64,000 nt of DNA from Nonomuraea harbinensis (GTDB lineage Bacteria > Actinomycetota > Actinomycetes > Streptosporangiales > Streptosporangiaceae), in NCBI RefSeq assembly GCF_019396385.1, contig NZ_JAHKRN010000005.1:124001-188000 (forward strand), read 5' to 3'. Below the pieces are notes generated by a model, which did not search any database, had not been told where the DNA came from, and worked only from the letters and a program-made list of their open reading frames with translations. Each line of letters starts with the position of its first letter. The stretch's first letter is position 1. The position numbers and the translations under genes were made by a program. Shown piece by piece: positions 16,394 to 24,884 of the stretch.

Positions 16394-17971
16394 GTGGACG
16401 AGTTTCTCAGGTGGTACTTTTCCCGGCGTCCGGTCCTGGCGAGCACCTTGGGCGCCGAGGGCTACGACCACACGCTCGGCGACTTCTCCGCCGCCGCGTT
16501 CGCCGAGCGCGAGCGCGAGGAGGCCCGGTGGCTGGCGCGGCTGGAGGCCGGCGAGACGGGCGACCCGATCGACCGCGACCTCGTGATCTCCCAGCTCCGC
16601 GGCGCGGTCGCGCTGGCGGAGTGGCCCGACTGGCGGCGCGACCCGGCCGTCTACCTGTCGGCCGTCTTCACGGCCCTGTTCACGCCGTTCCAGCACCGGC
16701 TCAGGCCGGAGCCCGAGCTGGTGGCCGCCGCGATCTCCCGGCTGGCCGAGGTGCCCGGAGTGCTGGCCGCCTGCCGGGCCAACCTCGACCCCGAGCTGGC
16801 CGCGCCGCTGATCGTGCGGCGCGGGCTCGGCCAGGCGCGGACCGGGCGCGCCTTCCTCACTGAGACCGTCCCCGGCATGGTCGGCGACCCGGACCTGCGG
16901 GCCCGGCTCGCCGAGGCCGCCGAGCCGGCCGCCGCCGCGTTCGACGAACTGGTCGCGTTCCTGGACGGATTCCGGTGCGGCGGCACCTGGCGGATGGGCG
17001 AGCGGCTCTACTCGCGCCTGCTGCGCGAGCGCGAACTGCTCGGGTACGGCGCCGCCGAGCTGCACGAGAAGGGCCGGGCCGCCTGGGACGAGCTGGACGG
17101 GCGGATGCGCGAGGTCGCGGTTCGGGTGAGCGGCTCGCCCGACTGGCGGGCCGCCATGGAGACGCTCATGGACGACCACCCCGGCACGCTGGAGGGGATG
17201 CGGGCCGAGTACGAGGCCGAGACCCGGCGGGCCAGGGAGTTCGTCCGCGAGCGGGACCTGGTGACGTTCCCCGAGGGCGAGGAGTGCCTGGTGCTGCCGT
17301 CGGCGGTCTACAGCCGGCCCGTCGTGGCGGTGGCCCACTACCTGGCGCCGCCGCCGCTCAGCAGCTCGCGCACCGGCGTGTTCTTCGTGCCGTACACCCC
17401 CGACCACTTCACGCCCGAGCAGGTGCGGCAGCGGCTGCGCACCAACAGCCGGGCGCAGATGCCGTCGATCGCGGTCCACGAGGCCTACCCCGGCCACCAC
17501 TGGCACCTGGCGACCCTGGCCGCCAACCCGCACCCGGTGCGCAAGGTGTTCCGCACCCCGTACTTCACCGAGGGCTGGGGCCTGTACGTGGAGAAGCTCC
17601 TGCACGAGCAGGGCTACTTCGGCACGCCCGCCACCGAGCTGGCCCACCTGGACTTCCGGATCTTCCGGGCGGCCCGCATCGTCGTGGACACCGCGCTGCA
17701 CTGCGGGGACATGACGACCGAGGAGGCCGAGACGTTCATGGCCACCAAGGCGTCGCTGTCGCCCGGCACCGCGCAGGGCGAGGTCAGCCGCTACTGCGCC
17801 TGGCCCACCCAGGCACCCTCGTACCTCACCGGCGCCATCGAGATCGAACGGATCCGCGCGTCGTACACCGGCTCGCTGAAGTCCTTCCACGACCGGATCG
17901 CCGGCTCCGGCGGGCTGCCGACCGGGCTCGCCGAGCGGGCGCTCAACGGCGGGGGAACTCCGGCGGGTTGA
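16394..17971 (+). CDS. DUF885 zinc-dependent carboxypeptidase-like protein
   Basis: A 525-residue member of the DUF885 group of zincin peptidases. The metal motif HEAYPGHH is at residues 362-369, and the third ligand is probably Glu393 in FTEGWGLYVEKL. The C-terminal YCAWPTQAPSYLTG block is a typical family ending. Characterised relatives are dipeptide/oligopeptide-cleaving carboxypeptidases. There is no signal peptide, so it should be cytoplasmic. The GTG start lies only 22 bp from the divergent DUF4032 gene. Its 3' end overlaps the convergent aldolase gene by 29 bp. Confidence 0.88.
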   Translation: MDEFLRWYFSRRPVLASTLGAEGYDHTLGDFSAAAFAEREREEARWLARLEAGETGDPIDRDLVISQLRGAVALAEWPDWRRDPAVYLSAVFTALFTPFQHRLRPEPELVAAAISRLAEVPGVLAACRANLDPELAAPLIVRRGLGQARTGRAFLTETVPGMVGDPDLRARLAEAAEPAAAAFDELVAFLDGFRCGGTWRMGERLYSRLLRERELLGYGAAELHEKGRAAWDELDGRMREVAVRVSGSPDWRAAMETLMDDHPGTLEGMRAEYEAETRRAREFVRERDLVTFPEGEECLVLPSAVYSRPVVAVAHYLAPPPLSSSRTGVFFVPYTPDHFTPEQVRQRLRTNSRAQMPSIAVHEAYPGHHWHLATLAANPHPVRKVFRTPYFTEGWGLYVEKLLHEQGYFGTPATELAHLDFRIFRAARIVVDTALHCGDMTTEEAETFMATKASLSPGTAQGEVSRYCAWPTQAPSYLTGAIEIERIRASYTGSLKSFHDRIAGSGGLPTGLAERALNGGGTPAG

Positions 17972-18575
17972 GCGCGCGCTCGACCACGGCGGCGAGCTGC
18001 TCGTCGGTGAGCACGGCCGGCTCGCCCACGGCCAGCGCGCGCACGTACACCTCGCACAGCCACTCCAGCAGCCGGGTGGCCTCGAACGCCTCCTCCAGCG
18101 TGGCGCCGATGGTCACCCCGCCGTGGTTGGCCATCAGCGCCGCCCGCTTGCCCTCCAGCGCCGCCCGCACGTTCGCGGCCAGCTCGTCGGTGCCGTACGT
18201 GGCGTACTCGGCGACCTTGACCACCCCGCCCAGCATCAGCGCGTTGTAGTGGATCGGCGGCAGCTCGGTCTTCGTGGTGGCCACGACCGCGCCGAACACC
18301 GAGTGGGTGTGGACCACCGCGCGCGCGTCGGTGGTGCGGTAGATCGCCAGGTGCATCGGCGTCTCCGAGGACGGCTGCGCGTCACCTTCCAGGAGGTGGC
18401 CGTCGAGGTCCACGACCGGGCACGACTCCGGGGTCAGCCGGTCGAGCGCCACCCCGGAGGGGGTCACCGACACCCGGTCGCCCTCGCGCACGCTCAGGTT
18501 GCCCGACGTCCCGATGACCAGGCCCAGCTCGACGGCGCGCCTGCCGTACGCGCACAACTGCTCGCGGAGGCTCAT
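17943..18575 (-). CDS. Class II aldolase/adducin family protein
   Basis: A 210-residue class II aldolase of the fuculose-phosphate/ribulose-phosphate-epimerase superfamily. The substrate loop GTSGNLSVREGD is at residues 22-33, a catalytic-type acidic region at SSETPMHLAIY, the zinc ligands in VVHTHSVFG (HTH) and a third His in LMANHGGVTIG. These enzymes cleave phosphorylated ketoses to dihydroxyacetone phosphate and an aldehyde, or act on related hydroxy-acids. It lies downstream of the tetR gene, with an operator-like repeat in the 39-bp gap. Together with the PfkB kinase and aminotransferase nearby it suggests a sugar or amino-polyol catabolic route. Confidence 0.88.
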   Translation of the reverse strand: MSLREQLCAYGRRAVELGLVIGTSGNLSVREGDRVSVTPSGVALDRLTPESCPVVDLDGHLLEGDAQPSSETPMHLAIYRTTDARAVVHTHSVFGAVVATTKTELPPIHYNALMLGGVVKVAEYATYGTDELAANVRAALEGKRAALMANHGGVTIGATLEEAFEATRLLEWLCEVYVRALAVGEPAVLTDEQLAAVVERALNPPEFPRR

Positions 18576-18585
18576 GGCGGCAATG

Positions 18586-18600
18586 TAGTCGGTCGTCCGA
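18586..18600. promoter_or_regulatory. Operator-like site upstream of the aldolase gene
   Basis: TAGTCGGTCGTCCGA closely matches the site in the kinase promoter (TAGTCGGACGTCTG at 19242-19255, 12 of 14 identical). It lies 11 bp upstream of the aldolase start. It is likely a second binding site of the neighbouring TetR protein. Confidence 0.5.
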
Positions 18601-18614
18601 AATGCGGCAACGAA

Positions 18615-19205
18615 TCAGAGCCCGTCGAGGTGCTGGAGCAGGAGTCGTTCCAGATCGACCCGGCGCAGCCGGTCCGGATAGAGCAGCAGGTGCAGGCTCA
18701 GGCCGTCGACCAGGGCGAGCAGGTGCTCGGTCACGTCGTCGAGGTTCTGCCCGGTGGTCAGCTCGCCCGCCGCGCTCGCCTGGCCGAGCAGGTCGCGCAC
18801 GGCGGCGCGCAGCTCGGCCGCCTCCGACCGCTGCACCTCGGCCAGCCGCTCGGAGGCCAGGCTGCGGCTCCAGAAGCTCACCTCCAGGCGGGTCTCCTGG
18901 GTGCGCTCGGCGTCGAGCGGCAGGTTGTCGAGGAGCAGCTCGCGCAGCGCGGCCAGCCCAGAGACGCCCTCGACCTTGCGGGCCAGCCGGTCGCGGATGC
19001 GCTCGTGGGACTGGCTCAGCGCCGACAGCAGGATCTCGTCCTTGTCGGTGAAGTAGTGGGCCAGGACACCGTTGGAGTAGCCGGCCTCCTTGGCGATGGC
19101 GCGGGTGGTGGCGGCGTCGATGCCGTCTCTGACGATCACCCGCCGGGCGGCTGACAGCACCTCGCGCCTGCGCTCGTCGTGGTCCACGATCTTCGGCATC
19201 GGCAT
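18615..19205 (-). CDS. TetR/AcrR family regulator of the kinase-aminotransferase cluster
   Basis: A 196-residue TetR-type regulator. The N-terminal helix-turn-helix runs from RREVLSAARRVIVRDG to the recognition helix NGVLAHYFTDKDEIL (residues about 44-58). The C-terminal ligand domain is BetI-like (LALVDGLSLHLLLYPDRL). It is transcribed divergently from the PfkB kinase, and a partly palindromic site lies in the shared promoter. An almost identical half-site precedes the aldolase gene. It should repress both sides until a pathway intermediate binds. Confidence 0.9.
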   Translation of the reverse strand: MPMPKIVDHDERRREVLSAARRVIVRDGIDAATTRAIAKEAGYSNGVLAHYFTDKDEILLSALSQSHERIRDRLARKVEGVSGLAALRELLLDNLPLDAERTQETRLEVSFWSRSLASERLAEVQRSEAAELRAAVRDLLGQASAAGELTTGQNLDDVTEHLLALVDGLSLHLLLYPDRLRRVDLERLLLQHLDGL

Positions 19206-19232
19206 GCCCCCTTCCGTGTCCGCTCCAGCATA

Positions 19233-19261
19233 TTGACTTTTTAGTCGGACGTCTGTCTATT
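19233..19261 (+). promoter_or_regulatory. Promoter with embedded TetR-type operator; leaderless kinase transcript
   Basis: TTGACT (19233-19238) and TCTATT (19256-19261) are spaced by exactly 17 bp. An 18-bp imperfect palindrome, TAGTCGGACGTCTGTCTA (14 of 18 symmetric, 19242-19259), fills the spacer and part of the -10. Transcription would begin about seven bases downstream, at the ATG of the kinase (19268), which has no ribosome site. This explains repression by steric block and a leaderless message. Confidence 0.65.
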
Positions 19262-19267
19262 TAAACC

Positions 19268-20185
19268 ATGACCGTCGTCACCGTCGGCGTGCACATCGTC
19301 GACATCCTCGCCAGGCCCGTCTCGCACATCCCCGAGGGGCAGGACACCGTGCTCGTCGACGAGATCCGGCTCACCGCCGCGGGCTCCGCCGCCGGCACCG
19401 CCGTCGACCTGGTCAAGCTGGGCAACGAGGTCGTCACCATGGGCGCCGCCGGCGACGACGAGCTCGGCGACTTCCTCGTCGCGGTGCTGGCCAAGCACGG
19501 CGTGGACGTCTCCCGGCTGGTCCGCAGGGCGGGGGAGCGCACCGCCGCCTCGATCCTGCCGATCCGGCCGGACGGCGGGCGCCCCAGCTTCCACGTCCCC
19601 GGCGCGAACCTCGGCGTCACGCCCGCCGACCTCGACACCGATCTGCTGCGCCGGGCGCGGGCGATCCACCTGGGCGGCGTGGACGTCACCTTCGCGCTCG
19701 CCGACCCCGCCTTCTTCGCGCTGCTCGACGAGGTCAGGGCCGCCGGCACGGTGGTCACCATGGACCTGCTGTCGGAGATGCCGGACCTGCTCGGCCTGGC
19801 CCGGGCGTTCCTGCCCCACGTCGACTACGTGCTGCCGAACGAGAGCCAGGCCCGGCTGATGGCGGGTGCCGACGACGTGCGGGAGGCCGCCGGGGCGCTG
19901 CTGGCCGAGGGGCCGCGCGGCGTGCTCGTCACGCTGGGCGAGGCGGGCAGCCTCGTGGTGACCGGCGCGGGCGCCGAACGGGTCCCGGCCGTCAAGACGG
20001 AGGTGGCCGACACCACCGGCTGCGGCGACGCGTACTGCGCCGGGTTCGTCACCGGCCTGCTGCACGGCGAGGACGTGCCCACCGCCGCCCGCTGGGGCAC
20101 CGCCGCCGCCTCCCTGGTGGCGACCGGGCTCGGCTCCGACGCCGGGCTCACGGACCTCGACGCCGTGCTGGCCCTCCTCGACTGA
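19268..20185 (+). CDS. PfkB-family carbohydrate kinase
   Basis: A 305-residue ribokinase-like kinase. It has the early Gly-rich strand of the substrate lid (TAAGSAAGTAVDLVKLGNEVV) and the C-terminal anion-hole/catalytic-base signature DTTGCGDAYCAGF near residue 245, with the catalytic Asp. It phosphorylates a sugar or related polyol using ATP. It is the first gene of a rightward pair with a class III aminotransferase 20 bp downstream, and is divergent from tetR. Substrate specificity within PfkB cannot be read reliably; the adjacent aldolase suggests that the product is a ketose phosphate. Confidence 0.9.
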   Translation: MTVVTVGVHIVDILARPVSHIPEGQDTVLVDEIRLTAAGSAAGTAVDLVKLGNEVVTMGAAGDDELGDFLVAVLAKHGVDVSRLVRRAGERTAASILPIRPDGGRPSFHVPGANLGVTPADLDTDLLRRARAIHLGGVDVTFALADPAFFALLDEVRAAGTVVTMDLLSEMPDLLGLARAFLPHVDYVLPNESQARLMAGADDVREAAGALLAEGPRGVLVTLGEAGSLVVTGAGAERVPAVKTEVADTTGCGDAYCAGFVTGLLHGEDVPTAARWGTAAASLVATGLGSDAGLTDLDAVLALLD

Positions 20186-20205
20186 CCACCCCTTAGGAGT
20201 CTCCG

Positions 20206-21420
20206 ATGACAGACGCCGAACTCCGCGCGCGGGCCGCCAAGGTCGTCCCCGGCGGCATGTACGGGCACCTCAACGCGGCCATCTTCGCCCCCGGCTACCC
20301 GCAGTTCTTCGAGCGGGCCGAAGGCTGCCGGCAGTGGGACGCGGACGGTCGCGCGTACATCGACTTCATGTGCAGCTGGGGGCCGGTCGTGCTGGGCCAC
20401 CGCCACCCCCGGGTGGAGGAGGCCGCCGCCCGGCAGGCCGCTCTCGGCGACTGCCTCAACGGCCCCGGCCCGATCATGGTGGAGCTGGCCGAGCTGCTGG
20501 TGGACACGATCCCGAGCGCCGACTGGGCGATGTTCTCCAAGAACGGCACCGACGCCACCACCCAGGCGCTCATGGTCGCCCGCGCCGCCACCGGCCGCAC
20601 CAAGGTGCTCCGCGCGCACGGCGCCTACCACGGGGCCGACCCGTGGTGCACGCCCTCCACCGCCGGCACCACCCCGAACGAGCGAGCCGACCTGGTCGAG
20701 TTCGACTACAACTCCCTGGAGTCGCTGGAGGCCGCCGCCGCGAGCGCGGGCGACGACGTGGCGGCGATCATCGTGACGCCGTTCAAGCACGACTCGTTCG
20801 AGGACCAGGCACTGGTCGAGCCCGCCTTCGCGCGGGGCGCGCGGGCGCTGGCCGACCGGCTCGGCGCGGCGCTGGTGATCGACGACGTGCGCGCCGGGTT
20901 CCGGATCGACCTGCGCGGGTCGTGGGAGCGGTACGGGGTGCGGCCGGATCTGACGGCCTGGTCCAAGGCCATGGCCAACGGCTACCCGATCGCCGCCCTC
21001 ACCGGCGTCGACGCGCTGCGGGGCGCGGCCCAGACGCTCTACACGACCGGGTCGTTCTGGTTCTCCGCGGTCGCCATGGCGGCGGCCAAGGCGACCATCG
21101 AGACCCTGCGCGACACCGACGGCATCGCGGCGATGGAGCGCGCCGGCACCCAGCTCAGGGAGGGCCTGTACGCGCAGGCCAAGGCGCACGGCTTCGTGGT
21201 GAACCAGACCGGCCCGGTGACGATCCCGTGGCTCAGCTTCGACGGCGACGCGGACCTGTCGGTCGCCCTGCACTGGAGCGACGCCTGCCTGCGGCACGGC
21301 GTCTACCTGCACCCCTGGCACAACTGGTTCATGTCGGCGGCCCACACGGAGCAGGACGTGGCCCTCGCGCTGGAGGGCACCGACCGGGCCTTCGCCGAGA
21401 CCCGGTCGCACTTCGGCTGA
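20206..21420 (+). CDS. Class III PLP aminotransferase (glutamate-1-semialdehyde-aminomutase-like)
   Basis: A 404-residue class III aminotransferase. It has AYIDFMCSWGPVVLGHRHP at the N-terminus, FSKNGTDATTQAL for phosphate binding, IDDVRAGFRID (PLP-N1 Asp) and the Schiff-base lysine in WSKAMANGYPIAAL. The shape resembles glutamate-1-semialdehyde 2,1-aminomutase, but it lies outside any haem operon. It probably transaminates an amino sugar, amino-polyol or omega-amino acid. AGGAG is placed six bases upstream of the ATG, and the gene is co-transcribed with the kinase. It ends 4 bp before the convergent metallo-hydrolase gene. Confidence 0.9.
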   Translation: MTDAELRARAAKVVPGGMYGHLNAAIFAPGYPQFFERAEGCRQWDADGRAYIDFMCSWGPVVLGHRHPRVEEAAARQAALGDCLNGPGPIMVELAELLVDTIPSADWAMFSKNGTDATTQALMVARAATGRTKVLRAHGAYHGADPWCTPSTAGTTPNERADLVEFDYNSLESLEAAAASAGDDVAAIIVTPFKHDSFEDQALVEPAFARGARALADRLGAALVIDDVRAGFRIDLRGSWERYGVRPDLTAWSKAMANGYPIAALTGVDALRGAAQTLYTTGSFWFSAVAMAAAKATIETLRDTDGIAAMERAGTQLREGLYAQAKAHGFVVNQTGPVTIPWLSFDGDADLSVALHWSDACLRHGVYLHPWHNWFMSAAHTEQDVALALEGTDRAFAETRSHFG

Positions 21421-21424
21421 CCGG

Positions 21425-22663
21425 TCAGGAGCCGGCCCGCTCCGCCGACTCGGAGGCGGCCCAGGTGAAGACGCCCTTGGCCATGAGGGACGCCTCGCGG
21501 GCGGCGCGGGCGGCGAAGACGTCGGCGCGGACCCGGTGGACGCCCGGGTCGTCGGGAGCGGCGAGCGCGGCCATCTCGGCGAAGTGGCCGGCGAGCCGCT
21601 CGTCGCCGTCCGCCAGCGCCTTCACGGCGGCGTCCGCGAGCTTCCCGGCGCCGCCCGCCAGGTCCGCCACCGCCCGGGCGAGCACCGCGTCGGGAGCGGG
21701 CTTGAGGTTGGCCGGGTTCCCGTCGTACCAGCCGCCGTAGAGCCGCCAGAGGTTGCGCACCACGAACTCCGGCTCGTCGTAACGGGCCCGCAGGTACGGC
21801 CGGTCGGCCAGGTGGCCGGGCGGCCGGACGGCGTGCACGATCTCGTCCAGCCGGGCGCCCGCGTTGAGCAGGCCGAGCGTCTGGGTGACCAGCGACTCCA
21901 GCCACTCGGCCGTCTCCAGCAGCGCCTGCCGGATGCGGTCGCGGCCGAAGATCGGGGCGCCGTGGCTGGGCAGCATGATCTCGGCGTCGAGCGCGGCCAT
22001 CCGGCGCAGGGCGTGCACCCACTCGCGCGGGTAGCGCTGCGCCTTCTGCGGGTTGCCGCAGTTGGGGGTGACCCAGATGAACAGGTCGCCGGGCAGCAGC
22101 AGCCGGTGCTCGGGCACGTACGCGACCGTGGCGTCGTCGGTCTCGCCCTTGGCGTGGAACAGGTCGAAGGTCAGCCCGCCGAGCCTGACGGTGAGCGCGT
22201 CCCGGTAGGTGACGTCGGGGTGGCGGTACTCCGTGGGCCACTGGAGGCCGGGGAACTGGAACTGCCGCTGGTTGATCACCGCGTTGTAGCCGCTGGTCAG
22301 CAGGTAACGCTGGAACCTCGGCACGACGGCCTCGTGCGCGTACACCGTCGCCCGGGGCCCGGACTCCTCGAACGGCCCGGTGCCGAAGACGTGGTCGATG
22401 TGGCCGTGCGAGTAGAACGCGGCCGTCAGCGGCGCCCGGCTCCATCCCCGCACGTCCTCGTACAGCTTGCCCGCCGAGAACGGGCTGCTGGTGTCCCAGA
22501 GCGCCAGGTGGCCCTCCGTCTCGAACGCGATCACGTTGCCGAATCCGGGCCACCACCCCAGGCCGTCGGCGACGGTCATCACACCCCTGCCGGACAACCC
22601 GGGATCCGCGATGCTGTCGCCGGTCTCCCCACGCCACACGCGGTCCGCGTACTCCTCCATCAT
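21425..22663 (-). CDS. MBL-fold hydrolase, alkylsulfatase-like
   Basis: A 412-residue metallo-beta-lactamase-fold protein. The metal motif SHGHIDH (His86, His88, Asp90, His91) is intact, with a further His-type region LPSHGAPIFGRD. The C-terminal 130 residues resemble the dimerisation domain of SdsA-type alkyl sulfatases (LWRLYGGWYDGNPANLKPAP). Characterised relatives hydrolyse sulfate esters. Two ATG codons in tandem (22663, 22660) are possible starts. A 15-bp inverted repeat identical in architecture to the one before the hydrolase at 12001 lies 17 bp upstream. Whether it belongs to the aminotransferase pathway is unclear. Confidence 0.85.
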   Translation of the reverse strand: MMEEYADRVWRGETGDSIADPGLSGRGVMTVADGLGWWPGFGNVIAFETEGHLALWDTSSPFSAGKLYEDVRGWSRAPLTAAFYSHGHIDHVFGTGPFEESGPRATVYAHEAVVPRFQRYLLTSGYNAVINQRQFQFPGLQWPTEYRHPDVTYRDALTVRLGGLTFDLFHAKGETDDATVAYVPEHRLLLPGDLFIWVTPNCGNPQKAQRYPREWVHALRRMAALDAEIMLPSHGAPIFGRDRIRQALLETAEWLESLVTQTLGLLNAGARLDEIVHAVRPPGHLADRPYLRARYDEPEFVVRNLWRLYGGWYDGNPANLKPAPDAVLARAVADLAGGAGKLADAAVKALADGDERLAGHFAEMAALAAPDDPGVHRVRADVFAARAAREASLMAKGVFTWAASESAERAGS

Positions 22664-22679
22664 GGTGCCACTCTGCTTC

Positions 22680-22694
22680 TAGAATTCGGTTCTA
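22680..22694. promoter_or_regulatory. Operator-like inverted repeat TAGAAT-N3-GTTCTA
   Basis: The 15-bp near-palindrome TAGAATTCGGTTCTA lies upstream of the MBL-fold hydrolase gene. It shares both arms and spacing with the repeat at 11981-11995, suggesting one common regulator for two distant hydrolase genes. Confidence 0.55.
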
Positions 22695-22833
22695 GGCAAG
22701 AGGGGTATGGCAAGGTCGCGTCTCGATTCGATCGCGACCTCTTGGCGGGCGGGGCTGAGCGCCGGTTGGCTGAAGTGGGACACGAATCTTCAAACACGAT
22801 GCGTAGTCGCTCGGTTACTGATATGAGTGGGGC

Positions 22834-23373
22834 ATGCCCACACGCCTGCCCGTCATCCTGCTCGCCCTGCTCGCGGCCGGTTGCGGCGCCAGCCCGCCGC
22901 AGCTCGCCCACACGGAAGGCCAGCCGGCCACCACGCTCAACGGCAGCGGCGAGTTCACCGTCGCCGGCGCCTCCGCGGTCGCCTACGACCGGAAGCTGGC
23001 GCCCGAAGGCGCCCAGGCCAGCGTCACCGCCGAGTCGTCCGGCGGCCAGACGATCACCTCTCTGGTGGTCGAGGGCTTCCGGCCGAGTCGTGGCTACGGC
23101 GCCCACCTGCACACGAAGCCGTGCGGCAAGACCGGCGCCGACGCGGGCCCGCACTACCAGCACCGGCCCGGCCCGGCCAGCGCCGACAACGAGATCTGGC
23201 TCGACCTCAAGACCGACGCCACCGGCGCCGGCCGGGCCACCGCCCGCCACCCGTGGGGCTTCGACCCGGCCACGCCGCCCCGCTCCCTGGTGCTGCACTC
23301 CAAGGAGACCACGGCGACCGGCCCCGACGCGGGCAACGCCGGTGACCGGATCGCCTGCCTGACGATCAGCTAG
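22834..23373 (+). CDS. Cu-only superoxide-dismutase-like lipoprotein
   Basis: A 179-residue exported lipoprotein with the lipobox LAAGC (Cys17). The rest is a Cu/Zn-SOD-like barrel. It retains the copper-binding histidines in GAHLH (two), GPHYQH and the late LVLHSKE, the disulfide cysteines in KPCG and RIAC, and the active-site Arg in AGDRIAC. The zinc ligands are missing: the usual His-His-Asp region is replaced by ADNEIWLDLKTD. This resembles copper-only SODs such as mycobacterial SodC and fungal SOD5, which are secreted and dismutate external superoxide. It stands alone, with a 3' end that overlaps the convergent LpqF-like gene by four bases. Confidence 0.82.
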   Translation: MPTRLPVILLALLAAGCGASPPQLAHTEGQPATTLNGSGEFTVAGASAVAYDRKLAPEGAQASVTAESSGGQTITSLVVEGFRPSRGYGAHLHTKPCGKTGADAGPHYQHRPGPASADNEIWLDLKTDATGAGRATARHPWGFDPATPPRSLVLHSKETTATGPDAGNAGDRIACLTIS

Positions 23374-24884
23374 CCCCGCGCCGCCAGCGCGAAGGCGCCC
23401 CGCGCCAGCGCCAGGAACTCCTGGCCGGTCTTCCCGTCGTCGAACGGCGCGTCCGGACTGACGCCCATCAGGGTCACGGCGTACGTCCTGCCGTCGGTGG
23501 TACGGGCGCGGAAGCCCATGTCATACACCCCGGGCTCGGAGCCGCCCTTGAACCACACCGACCGCCACCGGTCCGGCGGCAGCCCGAGCCCCGCGTCGTT
23601 CGCCGACATGATCTCGTCCACCCGCTCGTCGCCCAGCCCGGAGAGCGCGGCGTGGGCGCGGCAGACGTCCTCCGGTGACGCGAACCACTCGATCGTGTCG
23701 AGCTCGCGCGGGTGGGTCCACGGACGGATGTCCGAGAGCGGCACCTTCGCCACGACCTTCGCCAGATAGTCGCGCCTGTCCCGGGTGTTCATCGACAGGT
23801 AGCGCTCGGCCAGCTCCGGGTAGCGGGCGCCCTTGAGCACGAACAGCTCCCTCGTGGTCAGCAGCGGCGTGTTGCGCCGGTCGTGGCCCTTCGTCCAGGA
23901 ACGCATGGTGCGCTCCACGGCCTCGCGTCCCGCCTTGCGGATGAGCAGGTCGGTGGCGGTGTTGTCGCTGATGGAGATCATCAGCCTGGCGGCCTCCAGC
24001 ACGGTCACCCGGCTCCCGTCGGGGCGGTCCTGGAGCTGCCCGGTCGGCAGGCTCTTCACGTCCGCCGTGATCGTCAGCTCGGTGTCCCAGCCGTAGGCGC
24101 CCTTCTCGATCTGCCCGGCGACCGTGCCGAGCACGTACAGCTTGAACATCGAGCCGAGCGGACGGCGCACGTCCGCCGCGACGCCGCGTACGGTGCGGCA
24201 GGCGCGGCCGTCGACCCGCGCCGCGACGAACCCGGCCTGCGGCGCGACGGCGCGCAGCCGCCGCTCCAGCTCCTTCCAGCTCTTCGGCGCGGGCTGCGGG
24301 GCGGGCGCCTCGGCGAGCCGCATCCCGTTGATCAACCCCGCGCCGTCGACCGACAACTCCAGCAGGAACCGCTTGCCGCCCGACTCCACGCCCGCCACGA
24401 GCGCGGCGGCGTGCGCCACGCTCACCGCCCGCAGGCTCAGGTCCGGGTACGCGGTCAGCACCGCGTCGAACTGCTCGGCCGGGACCGCCGCGAGGAACTC
24501 GGGGGCGATGCGCGTCCTCAGCTCGCTCTCCCCGACCGGCGCCCTGGTGGAGGCGTCCAGCACCCAGCGCAGCGCGTCGCCCAGAGGCGTGTCCGGGATC
24601 TCGGCGGGCGGCGCCGTAGACGTGGCCGCAGGCGTCGCGGTCGCCGTCGCGGCGGTCCCCGGCCTCGCGACCTCAGGCTGGCCGGTGGCGACGCTCCCGG
24701 TCGCCGCGACCCCGCCTTGTCCGGTGGCGGCCTCGGTTCTCGCGACCCCCGGCTGGTAGGTGGCGGCGGTCTCGCTCGCGGCAGTGGCGACCGGTGGGAC
24801 CGCCGCGGCGGTGGCGACCGGTGCGGCGCACGCCGTCAGGCTGACGGCGCAGGCGGCCGCCAGGAGTGATACGCGCCTTCTCAT
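23370..24884 (-). CDS. LpqF/ORF12-type serine beta-lactamase-like lipoprotein
   Basis: A 504-residue lipoprotein with lipobox LTAC (Cys19) and a long Ala/Thr/Pro linker (to about residue 95). A small alpha/beta domain (about 95-190) matches the N-terminal domain of LpqF and the clavulanate-pathway protein ORF12. The C-terminal half is class-A beta-lactamase-like: SMFK (Ser245, Lys248), SDN (306-308) and a KGG in place of KTG. A canonical omega-loop Glu166 is not evident, as in ORF12, which acts as an esterase rather than a classic lactamase. AGGAGG before 24884 and the lipobox decide that start. It is probably a cell-surface esterase or peptidase. Confidence 0.82.
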   Translation of the reverse strand: MRRRVSLLAAACAVSLTACAAPVATAAAVPPVATAASETAATYQPGVARTEAATGQGGVAATGSVATGQPEVARPGTAATATATPAATSTAPPAEIPDTPLGDALRWVLDASTRAPVGESELRTRIAPEFLAAVPAEQFDAVLTAYPDLSLRAVSVAHAAALVAGVESGGKRFLLELSVDGAGLINGMRLAEAPAPQPAPKSWKELERRLRAVAPQAGFVAARVDGRACRTVRGVAADVRRPLGSMFKLYVLGTVAGQIEKGAYGWDTELTITADVKSLPTGQLQDRPDGSRVTVLEAARLMISISDNTATDLLIRKAGREAVERTMRSWTKGHDRRNTPLLTTRELFVLKGARYPELAERYLSMNTRDRRDYLAKVVAKVPLSDIRPWTHPRELDTIEWFASPEDVCRAHAALSGLGDERVDEIMSANDAGLGLPPDRWRSVWFKGGSEPGVYDMGFRARTTDGRTYAVTLMGVSPDAPFDDGKTGQEFLALARGAFALAARG

